DNA of 6,806 nucleotides from Phycisphaeraceae bacterium. GTDB taxonomy: Bacteria; Planctomycetota; Phycisphaerae; Phycisphaerales; UBA1924. Under the pieces are notes generated by a model. The model was given only the letters and a program-made list of their open reading frames with translations, did no database searches and had not been told where the DNA came from. This document shows, in pieces, positions 1-5,004 of this stretch. Every line of letters starts with the position of its first letter. Positions within the stretch are counted from its first letter, which is position 1. The translations under genes and the position numbers were made by a program. Location: the NCBI GenBank assembly GCA_009827215.1, contig WUAJ01000130.1, forward strand, positions 1 to 6,806, read 5' to 3'.

Positions 1-1574
1 TGCTGCTTGTACATCTTGAAGAAGTTCTGCACCGTCACCGACGCGACCGTCTGCGTCTCAGGCTTGATCGGCACGCCTTCTTTACACTCCACCGCTTGGT
101 GCAGACCATCGGACCACTGACGACCGATCATCGGACGGCCCGTATTGGTGTCCACAATCACAATGCTCGGCTCCGCCTTGCCGGTCATGCGATCCGGAAC
201 ATCCATCACGATGTAGTCCTTGTCCCGCTGATACACCGCGTACGCACGCAGCGACTGCTCAAGCAGGTGTGGGATATCCATGTTCTCATCCACATAGAAA
301 GAACCAACCCCAGCGAGCTTCTGCGCGTGCGCGATGCCCTCGTGCGTCAGGTGCGCCGACTTGCGATCCATCTCGATCTCGTAGTACTGCGCGTGCTGGT
401 CACGAGCGTGCTCGATCTCTGGGAGCTGCTTCTTCGCTTCTTCGAGCCGCTTCTGGAGCTCCGGGATCGAATCCGAGTTGCGTGTCTGACGGATATCACC
501 CTCTAGACCCTTGATCAGCTCCTTGCAGCGCTGGACCTCGTCTTCTTTTTCTTGCCAAGGTTTTTGCAGATCCACAAGTTGCTTCGCGAGTCCAGTCGCG
601 AGCTCATAGCGAGGCTGATCGTCATGCGCCGGACCCGAGATGATCAAAGGCGTCCGCGCCTCGTCAATCAGCGTCGAGTCCACCTCGTCCACGATCGCGA
701 ACTGACGCTTCCGCTGCACCTGCTCGTCCACGCTCCGCTTCATATTGTCGCGGAGGTAGTCGAATCCAAACTCAGAAGTCGTCCCATAGACAACATCACA
801 GCGGTACATCTCCCGCTTCACGCTTTCAGGCTGCATGTGCATTGGGTGGATCGCACCGACTGTGAGCCCCAACTTGTTGAAGAACGGGAAGGTCCAGTCG
901 CGGTCACGCTGCACGAGGTAGTCGTTGACCGTCACGATATGGACCTGCTGACGCGTGACCGATGCCATGTACGCCGCGAGCGGCGCGACGATGGTCTTGC
1001 CCTCACCCGTCTTCATTTCCGCGATCTTCCCCTGACCCAGCACCATACCACCGATGAGCTGCACATCAAACGGACGAGCACGGAACGGCGGACGCGATTC
1101 TGGATATATCTCACGCACCGCGTCATAGATCTCGTTGGGGATCTCAACCTGCATATATCCAGGGACTTGCTCAGCACACCCAAGGAACTCCCCCACTGGT
1201 TCTGCAGGTTCGAGCGAGTCCGCTTGTGCTTTGATCCGATCGTAAGTCTCGCGAACACTCCCGCTGAGCTTCGATGGATCGAACTCATGCTCCGGATTGA
1301 AGATGTTGCGGATCCCGACCGAACGGTCCATCGATTCACGCGCCACGGCGAAGACCTCGATGAGCAGGTCGTTGACCCCTTCTCCCTTGTCGTAACGCTC
1401 TTGGAACTCTTGCGTCTTGGCGCGTAGCTCCGCGTCGGTCATTGCTCTCATCTGCGGCTCAAGCTCACCGATCGCATCGACACGCGAGGTGTACTTCTTC
1501 ACGATCCGCTCATTGCGAGAGCCGAAGACCTTGGAGAGGATGGATCCAATAACTGGAATTTCTGAACTGGACAT
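1..1574 (-). CDS. secA: Preprotein translocase ATPase SecA (N-terminal part; runs off the left edge)
   Basis: SecA is the cytoplasmic ATPase that drives unfolded preproteins through the SecYEG channel. The frame is open from ATG at 1574 to base 1, giving 524 codons with no stop. Nucleotide-binding domain 1 is clear: FDVQLIGGMVLGQGKIAEMKTGEGKT at about residues 169-194 contains the Walker A lysine K193, followed by TVNDYL (215-220), TSEFGFDYLRDNM (266-278), Walker B DEVDS (296-300) and LIDEARTPLIISG (302-314). The preprotein-binding region and WSDGLHQAVE (487-496) follow, so roughly half the protein is present. Compared with E. coli SecA from memory, there are two insertions: about 77 residues between SVGIR (85-89) and RPFDVQL (167-173), and a charged, heptad-like stretch at about 336-400. 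The start is the first ATG, preceded at 6 bases by a weak GAGA ribosome binding site. The gene is probably cotranscribed with the exported-peptide gene 141 bases upstream. Confidence 0.97.
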   Translation of the reverse strand, partial: MSSSEIPVIGSILSKVFGSRNERIVKKYTSRVDAIGELEPQMRAMTDAELRAKTQEFQERYDKGEGVNDLLIEVFAVARESMDRSVGIRNIFNPEHEFDPSKLSGSVRETYDRIKAQADSLEPAEPVGEFLGCAEQVPGYMQVEIPNEIYDAVREIYPESRPPFRARPFDVQLIGGMVLGQGKIAEMKTGEGKTIVAPLAAYMASVTRQQVHIVTVNDYLVQRDRDWTFPFFNKLGLTVGAIHPMHMQPESVKREMYRCDVVYGTTSEFGFDYLRDNMKRSVDEQVQRKRQFAIVDEVDSTLIDEARTPLIISGPAHDDQPRYELATGLAKQLVDLQKPWQEKEDEVQRCKELIKGLEGDIRQTRNSDSIPELQKRLEEAKKQLPEIEHARDQHAQYYEIEMDRKSAHLTHEGIAHAQKLAGVGSFYVDENMDIPHLLEQSLRAYAVYQRDKDYIVMDVPDRMTGKAEPSIVIVDTNTGRPMIGRQWSDGLHQAVECKEGVPIKPETQTVASVTVQNFFKMYKQ

Positions 1575-1623
1575 GTGGTATCTCGAATCTGGATTCCGCG
1601 TGCGCTCCGCACGGCGTGGTATC
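1575..1623. repeat. 8-base direct repeat GTGGTATC flanking the secA leader hairpin
   Basis: GTGGTATC occurs at 1575-1582 and again at 1616-1623, 33 bases apart. In the transcript this is GAUACCAC; the second copy touches the secA AUG directly. The repeat could be a local duplication or a protein-binding half-site pair; it could also be chance. Confidence 0.35.
1599..1613 (-). other. Hairpin in the secA leader
   Basis: A perfect 6-base-pair inverted repeat, CGTGCG and CGCACG, with a 3-base loop, sits 25-39 bases upstream of the secA ATG. It has no T-tract. It lies between the two copies of the GTGGTATC repeat and immediately upstream (in the transcript) of the segment proposed to pair with the upstream gene's 3' end. 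A structural element of the secA leader is plausible; function is unknown. Confidence 0.4.
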
Positions 1624-1697
1624 CGAACTATGGACCGATGCTGTGTTGAACAGACCGGAATGGGTGTGGTGTGTATTACTTGGGTATTAGTGACGAT

Positions 1698-1717
1698 GAG
1701 TTCAGCGATCGCTGCTC
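1698..1717 (-). other. Hairpin/palindrome overlapping the stop codon of the secA-upstream gene
   Basis: The 12-base perfect palindrome CAGCGATCGCTG (1703-1714) is flanked by GAG and CTC arms that can add three pairs across an AA bulge. The structure overlaps the TGA (1718-1716). A ribosome pausing at the C-terminus would melt it. There is no T-tract, so it is not a simple terminator. Whether it folds in RNA is untested. Confidence 0.35.
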
Positions 1718-2063
1718 ACGCCGCAGGAGGAGGCAGATTCAACAGCCATGCCTGAAGCATGAAACCGGATCCTGCAACCTCATCACCCGCTCCCAGGATC
1801 GCACCAATCGGCGCATCTTCGGAGTCACGAACAACCCAGACTGATTCACTCTGCTGATGATCCACCAGATCGCGGATCGCTTGCGCGACGCAGTGCGAGA
1901 TCCGTGTCACGCGCGTGCGTTCGATCGTCTCAGAACACGAGGACGCGGCAGACGCCATTGACGCAACGAGCAGATGCATCGCGATCGCCGCAACCATCCA
2001 ACCGGAGTTCTTCGCCGGACGCTGCTGGTAGAGTGCTCGTGATGTGTGATCGCTGCTCTTCAT
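1716..2063 (-). CDS. Small exported protein upstream of secA; candidate SecM-like translation-arrest peptide
   Basis: A 115-residue protein of no family I recognise by overall sequence. It has a long basic N-terminal region (1-22), a hydrophobic core MVAAIAMHLLVASM (23-36) and ASA/SAA cleavage sites at about 39-40, so Sec export is likely. A short mature region (41-100) contains two cysteines (C43, C58). The last residues are F101 MLQA W106 LLNL P111 P112 P113 A A, then TGA. E. coli SecM stalls ribosomes with FxxxxWIxxxxGIRAGP; here FxxxxWL is preserved and followed after three residues by a triple proline, a known cause of ribosome slowing. The gene lies directly upstream of secA on the same strand, exactly as secM does. 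Start: the ATG at 2063 supplies the basic N-region; the internal ATG at residue 23 would remove it. No good ribosome binding site is visible. Codon use resembles secA, supporting a real gene. The arrest function is inferred; a plain hypothetical secreted protein is the alternative. Confidence 0.72.
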   Translation of the reverse strand: MKSSDHTSRALYQQRPAKNSGWMVAAIAMHLLVASMASAASSCSETIERTRVTRISHCVAQAIRDLVDHQQSESVWVVRDSEDAPIGAILGAGDEVAGSGFMLQAWLLNLPPPAA

Positions 2064-2078
2064 AGGGTTCGTCTTGTA

Positions 2079-2107
2079 AGTATCGGCACGCCCGACGCAT
2101 GGAGCAA
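2079..2107 (-). promoter_or_regulatory. Weak candidate promoter for the secA-upstream gene and secA
   Basis: On the minus strand, TTGCTC (2107-2102) and GATACT (2084-2079) are separated by 17 bases and loosely resemble sigma-70 -35 and -10 boxes. A start about 7 bases downstream would leave a leader of only about 9 bases before the ATG at 2063, which would fit the lack of a visible ribosome binding site. Matches are partial and planctomycete promoters are poorly defined, so this is tentative. Confidence 0.2.
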
Positions 2108-2206
2108 GACAAAGCCGTCTCCCTGGACCCGAATTCTCCGGAATCCCGACATCCGCCGTGATTTCTCAGGGACATTCACGAAAAGGTCCGATAGAGTTGA
2201 GGTCCC

Positions 2207-2224
2207 ATCGGCAGGGAAGCCGAT
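2207..2224 (+). other. Small hairpin just upstream of the TSCPD gene ribosome binding site
   Basis: ATCGGC and GCCGAT form a perfect 6-base-pair stem with a 6-base AGGGAA loop, ending three bases before the GAGGA of the 2239 start. It could affect initiation, but short stems like this arise by chance. Confidence 0.25.
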
Positions 2225-2238
2225 CCGAGGACGAATCC

Positions 2239-2652
2239 ATGCCACCACGAGATCATGCACACAAGGACGAACCGATGCTCGCGACCCGCCAATCTCTGAC
2301 CCCCACACGCGAATCGATCACCCACAAGTTCTCCATCGGTCGTCACGAGGGCTACCTCACGATCGGTCTCTACGCCGACGGCACGCCCGGAGAGATCTTC
2401 ATCAAAATCGCCAAAGAAGGGTCCGCGATCTCAGGGATGTGCCAGGGATTCTGCCGAGCGTTCTCCATCGCTCTTCAATACGGCCTTCCGGTCGACGAAG
2501 CCGTCAAGCGATTTAAAGGCATGCGTTTCGAGCCCCACGGCCCAACGAGCAATCCCGATATCCCGATGGCGGATTCCATCATCGACTATGTCGCACGATT
2601 CCTCGAGCTCGAGTTTGCCGATCCCACTCGGAATCGCTCCACTCAGGACTGA
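2239..2652 (+). CDS. Stand-alone TSCPD-type protein (ribonucleotide reductase NrdJ C-terminal domain homologue)
   Basis: A 137-residue protein. From about residue 36 on it matches the C-terminal region of B12-dependent (class II) ribonucleotide reductase: GYLTIGLYADGTPGEIFIKI, KEGSAISGM, SIALQYGLPVDEAVKRF, RFEPHGPTSNPDIPMADSIIDY. In NrdJ the equivalent block lies downstream of the catalytic barrel; here there is no catalytic domain, no radical-site or B12-binding region, and no C-terminal cysteine pair, so it cannot be a reductase alone. It has two cysteines in MCQGFC, at a position where I recall none in NrdJ. It may be a subunit or regulator of a separate reductase, comparable in idea to the split NrdJa/NrdJb of Pseudomonas, or have drifted to another role. 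Start: ATG 2239 has GAGGA seven bases upstream; an in-frame ATG at 2275 has AAGGA at the same distance and is a close rival. An in-frame GTG at 2158 is less likely. Confidence 0.88.
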   Translation: MPPRDHAHKDEPMLATRQSLTPTRESITHKFSIGRHEGYLTIGLYADGTPGEIFIKIAKEGSAISGMCQGFCRAFSIALQYGLPVDEAVKRFKGMRFEPHGPTSNPDIPMADSIIDYVARFLELEFADPTRNRSTQD

Positions 2653-2658
2653 TCCGCT

Positions 2659-3627
2659 TCATACCACACGAGTCAGAGGTTCTTCACCAGCAAAGACCGC
2701 GTTGATGTTCGTCTGGATCATCTCGGTCATCGCACGCCTCCACCGCTCCTCCGCGCTCCCAATGTGAGGGGTCAGCACAACACGATCACTCGATACCAGC
2801 CCTGGATGCACCGTCGGCTCTTGCTCGAACACATCCAGTCCAGCACCCCAGAGGTGACCGGATTCCAATGCTGCCACCAACGCGATCTCATCGACCACCG
2901 GACCACGAGCCGTGTTGACCAGAATCGCGTCACCCTTCATCATCGCGAGCCGATCCGCGTTGATCAGGTGCCTGGTGTGCTCCGTCAGCGGCGTGTGGAT
3001 ACTGACCGCATCCGCTTCCCGCAGTCCCTCCTCAAGCTCGACCCTCCGAGCACCCAGCGGCGCCATCTCAAACTCAAGATGTCTGCTACGAGCGACATAC
3101 GCGATCCGCATCCCGAAGGACTTTGCCCGCAGCGCCGTCGCGAATCCAATGCGACCAGCACCCACGATCAATAGTTCTTTGCCGCATAGGTCCAAACCCA
3201 TGAAGTCCGCCATCCCGAGCTGTCCATTCGCCGGATAGTCTGGTGAGCGTGCGTACCGATCCGCTTGGATGAGTCGTCGTGCACAACTGAGCAGCAGGAG
3301 GAACGCGAGGTTCGCCGTCCCCTCAGTCACTGCATCGGGAGTGTTGCAGACGATCACGCCTCTCGTTTTGCAAGCTTGTAGATCAATGTTGTCGTGCCCT
3401 ACAGCAAAGTTATTCACAATCTGGAGCTGATCACCCGCCGAGTCCAGAAGCTCTTCATCCACCGGATCGGTGTACATTGTGACGAGCGCATGAGCCCCTG
3501 AAACAAAGGGTTTGAGCGTTTCTCGCGTTGCAAGCTGTTCCCCGAGCGTCTGCACGCAAGCGTTTGGTATTTCCAGCTTTCCGGGAATCGAACGGGTGAT
3601 TCGCACTTGTTTTGTAGGGGTTTCCAT
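2659..3627 (-). CDS. D-isomer-specific 2-hydroxyacid dehydrogenase (glyoxylate/hydroxypyruvate reductase-like)
   Basis: A 322-residue cytoplasmic NAD(P)-dependent oxidoreductase, the usual length for this family, which interconverts 2-oxoacids and D-2-hydroxyacids. The N-terminal part has ITRSIPG and the substrate-loop pattern NNFAVGHDNID (72-82). The nucleotide-binding fold has VGAGRIG (155-161). Catalytic residues are in place: R241 in VNTARGPVVDE, E270 in LDVFEQEP, H288 in LTPHIGSA. After the second strand of the Rossmann fold the sequence is VARSRH, with arginines rather than an acidic residue, which hints at NADPH over NADH. Glyoxylate or hydroxypyruvate is the most likely substrate; phosphoglycerate or formate are not supported by the short length and motifs. 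Start: ATG 3627 gives the typical family N-terminus; a TTG at 3675 would add 16 residues without family character. The ribosome binding site is weak. It converges with the TSCPD gene at 6 bases and looks monocistronic. Confidence 0.93.
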   Translation of the reverse strand: METPTKQVRITRSIPGKLEIPNACVQTLGEQLATRETLKPFVSGAHALVTMYTDPVDEELLDSAGDQLQIVNNFAVGHDNIDLQACKTRGVIVCNTPDAVTEGTANLAFLLLLSCARRLIQADRYARSPDYPANGQLGMADFMGLDLCGKELLIVGAGRIGFATALRAKSFGMRIAYVARSRHLEFEMAPLGARRVELEEGLREADAVSIHTPLTEHTRHLINADRLAMMKGDAILVNTARGPVVDEIALVAALESGHLWGAGLDVFEQEPTVHPGLVSSDRVVLTPHIGSAEERWRRAMTEMIQTNINAVFAGEEPLTRVV

Positions 3628-3788
3628 GCTGGGACAATAGGTCACCCTGAGCACCAACCAATCAGCATAACACAAGGAGTTTCAAGAAGCACCAAACGAA
3701 CCAAAAGTGAAAAATATCAGAAAAACCCTACAAAAACAGGGCGAAATGCTGGTAAGGTGCCGATAGTAGTCCGGTAAAAACAACTGTT

Positions 3789-3809
3789 CGTGTGGGTGGA
3801 AGCCACACG
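3789..3809 (+). other. Hairpin in the leader of the HU gene
   Basis: CGTGTGG (3789-3795) and CCACACG (3803-3809) form a perfect 7-base-pair stem with a 7-base loop, 32 bases upstream of the HU start. There is no T-tract after it, so it is not a terminator. It could stabilise or regulate the HU mRNA, or be an operator. Confidence 0.4.
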
Positions 3810-3841
3810 CAGAATCACTTAGTTGCAGAATGGAGTATGCA

Positions 3842-4312
3842 ATGGCCAAGAGAACAACCAAGAAACGCACCACCAAGAAAACCGCGAAAAAAACCGCTGC
3901 TCGCCGCACCACCAAGAAGGCACCAGCACGCAAGACCGCTGCTAAGAAGGCACCTGCGAAGAAGGCCGCACCAGTCGCCAAGAAGCCAGCCAAGATCGTC
4001 GCTGCCAAGGACAAGCCACGCACCAAGTCCGAGGTCCTCACCATCATCTCAGATCATGTCGGCATCTCCAAGAAGGAAGCCGCTCAGGTCTTCGACATCA
4101 TGGGCGACATGATCGAGAAGGACCTCAAGAAGGGCAACTGCGGCGCCTTCAATGTCCCAGGCATGATGAAGGTCATGGTCCAGCGCAAGCCAGCAACCAA
4201 GGCACGCAAGGGCATCAACCCATTCACCGGCGAAGAAACCGTATTCAAAGCCAAGCCAGCACGCAATGTCGTCAAGGTCCGTCCACTCAAGGGCCTCAAA
4301 GACCGCGTCTGA
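3842..4312 (+). CDS. HU-family DNA-binding protein with a lysine/alanine-rich histone H1-like N-terminal tail
   Basis: A 156-residue nucleoid protein. Residues 1-60 are a basic tail built of KK, TKK, PAKK and AAKK units with almost no acidic residues, like eukaryotic H1 tails and the extended HU proteins of some bacteria. Residues from about 61 form the HU fold: KSEVLTIISDHVGISKKEAAQVFDIMGDMIEKDLKKG, then the strand and DNA-binding arm with KPATKARKGINPFTGEE, where the proline expected to intercalate into DNA lies in the NPFTGE turn. The ending AKPARNVVKVRPLKGLKDRV is complete. A standard HU is about 90 residues, so the tail accounts for the extra length. Start: ATG 3842 has GGAG six bases upstream; an in-frame ATG at 3830 overlaps that site and is unlikely. 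Codon choice is strongly biased to AAG, GCC and ACC, suggesting high expression. It is followed by a strong terminator and so is a single-gene unit. Confidence 0.95.
   Translation: MAKRTTKKRTTKKTAKKTAARRTTKKAPARKTAAKKAPAKKAAPVAKKPAKIVAAKDKPRTKSEVLTIISDHVGISKKEAAQVFDIMGDMIEKDLKKGNCGAFNVPGMMKVMVQRKPATKARKGINPFTGEETVFKAKPARNVVKVRPLKGLKDRV
3866..3918 (+). repeat. Direct repeats within the lysine-rich tail of the HU gene
   Basis: CGCACCACCAAGAA occurs at 3866-3879 and 3905-3918, encoding RTTKK twice. Shorter AAGAAGGC-type units continue to about 3967. This suggests that the tail grew by slippage or internal duplication and may vary in length between strains. Confidence 0.7.
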
Positions 4313-4335
4313 TCGCTTGATCAAATTCTAAATAG

Positions 4336-4369
4336 AAGACACCCCTCGCTCGTCGAGGGGTGTCTTTTT
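4336..4369 (+). terminator. Rho-independent terminator after the HU gene
   Basis: A 13-base-pair perfect stem (4336-4348 with 4354-4366), core ACACCCCTCG/CGAGGGGTGT, and a 5-base CTCGT loop, runs into the T-tract TTTTT (4365-4369). It starts 23 bases after the HU stop. On the minus strand the stem is followed by a partly T-rich stretch, so it may also end transcripts of the convergent gene whose stop is at 4396. Confidence 0.93.
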
Positions 4370-4395
4370 ATACATTCTCAACTCCACTGATGCTG

Positions 4396-4851
4396 TCAAC
4401 TCGATTTCTTAAACTGGCGCACGGCGCCACTCGAAGAGCCGTCCGAATCATCTCCAGAATCAACAGCTTCTACGGGCTCATCGACCAGACCCTCAGTCGA
4501 AGCATCGACCTCTTCGCTTAAATCAGCTACTTCAGGATCAAGCTCCTCAATCAATGAGCTCGGCTCATCTACCAACTCAACTCCCATCTCAAGTTCAGAC
4601 CCAGATGCTGAAGCATCGCCGCTGCGTTTGAATGGAGGCAACTTCCCAGTCGTGATGTGCACCCTCGATCTCGATGGGTACCGCGGCTCAGTTGTCTTGA
4701 TCACACGACCATCCGGCATGTGTATCGAGATCTCCACCCACTCAATCACATCCCCAAGCGGTATGGGACCACTGGATGCGGATGCAGTTCCAGCGATAGC
4801 GGCAATCATGATCGCCGCCAACGGCGAACGAAAATTTTGTCGTGAACTCAT
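4396..4851 (-). CDS. Small exported protein with acidic, serine-rich C-terminal half (function unknown)
   Basis: A 151-residue protein of no family I recognise. It begins with a typical signal peptide: basic MSSRQNFRS, hydrophobic LAAIMIAAIAG (11-21) and an ASA cleavage site at about 23-25. A short possibly folded section follows (28-75: GDVIEWVEISIHMPDGRVIKT region and VHITTGKLPPFKR). Residues 76-142 are rich in Asp, Glu and Ser, probably disordered, with LVDEP at 93-97 and again at 122-126. It ends in a small basic patch, RQFKKSS. No lipobox cysteine or membrane anchor is visible, so it is probably periplasmic or released. Start: ATG 4851 has GAGG nine bases upstream. It lies 153 bases downstream of the CstA-family gene on the same strand and may or may not be cotranscribed. 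The function is not predictable from sequence; acidic tails of this kind sometimes bind cations. Confidence 0.82.
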   Translation of the reverse strand: MSSRQNFRSPLAAIMIAAIAGTASASSGPIPLGDVIEWVEISIHMPDGRVIKTTEPRYPSRSRVHITTGKLPPFKRSGDASASGSELEMGVELVDEPSSLIEELDPEVADLSEEVDASTEGLVDEPVEAVDSGDDSDGSSSGAVRQFKKSS

Positions 4852-4919
4852 GGCGTTAGACCTCTACGAGACATCGTGTACACACAGAGCATCCAAACCA
4901 GCTCCCTCCAATGCCAACA

Positions 4920-4951
4920 TCTCAAGAATCATTTCCGACTTTCACTTGAGA
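4920..4951 (-). other. Inverted repeat between the CstA-family gene and the acidic-protein gene
   Basis: TCTCAAG (4920-4926) and CTTGAGA (4945-4951) are a perfect 7-base inverted repeat around an 18-base spacer. It could be an operator-like site or a weak RNA stem. No T-tract follows on either strand, so I do not call it a terminator. Confidence 0.3.
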
Positions 4952-5004
4952 ATGCACCCCGCCAGAGACTCAGAGTCCATGTCAGCCCGTCTATCGGACC
5001 AAGC

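Larger units (their letters stand above)
1583..1742 (-). promoter_or_regulatory. Long-range complementarity between the upstream gene's 3' end and the secA ribosome binding region
   Basis: In the minus-strand transcript, UUGAAUCUG (1742-1734, codons L108-N109-L110 just before the triple proline) can pair with CAGAUUCGA (1591-1583). That makes 9 contiguous pairs including one G-U, with 7 perfect Watson-Crick pairs. The downstream arm overlaps the first two bases of the weak secA ribosome binding site GAGA (1584-1581). A ribosome paused on the prolines would cover the upstream arm and release the downstream one. A helix of this length somewhere in a 160-base span is not improbable by chance; its position is what makes it notable. 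Confidence 0.35.

Noticed and set aside
96..506. Plus-strand open frame of 136 codons
   Set aside because: Antisense shadow of secA.
552..1427. Long plus-strand open frame of 291 codons
   Set aside because: It is antisense to secA, which has unmistakable motifs across the whole stretch; the translated product is Arg/His/Leu-rich shadow sequence with no family character.
1417..1755. Plus-strand open frame spanning the secA start and its leader
   Set aside because: Overlaps secA and the end of the exported-peptide gene in antisense; no ribosome binding site or protein character.
2046..2516. Plus-strand open frame overlapping the TSCPD gene in another frame
   Set aside because: The TSCPD frame has clear homology and good ribosome binding sites; this one is Arg-rich and out of frame.
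3628..3675. TTG start adding 16 residues to the hydroxyacid dehydrogenase
   Set aside because: The added residues do not resemble the family N-terminus, and no ribosome binding site precedes the TTG.
3672..3678. AAGGAG-like ribosome binding sequence on the plus strand
   Set aside because: No start codon follows at a useful distance and no gene begins there.
3690..3750. Promoter boxes for the HU gene in the A-rich intergenic stretch
   Set aside because: No pair of -35 and -10 boxes with acceptable spacing could be found by eye.
3682..4047. Minus-strand open frame encoding a hydrophobic Ala/Phe/Val-rich protein
   Set aside because: It is the antisense reading of the lysine-rich HU tail, which automatically gives Phe/Leu/Val-rich sequence; no supporting ribosome binding site.
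4317..4324. TTGATCAA palindrome after the HU stop
   Set aside because: Too short to mean anything; the real terminator lies just downstream.
4920..4951. Terminator for the CstA-family gene
   Set aside because: The inverted repeat has an 18-base loop and no T-tract on the minus strand, so it was listed only as an inverted repeat.
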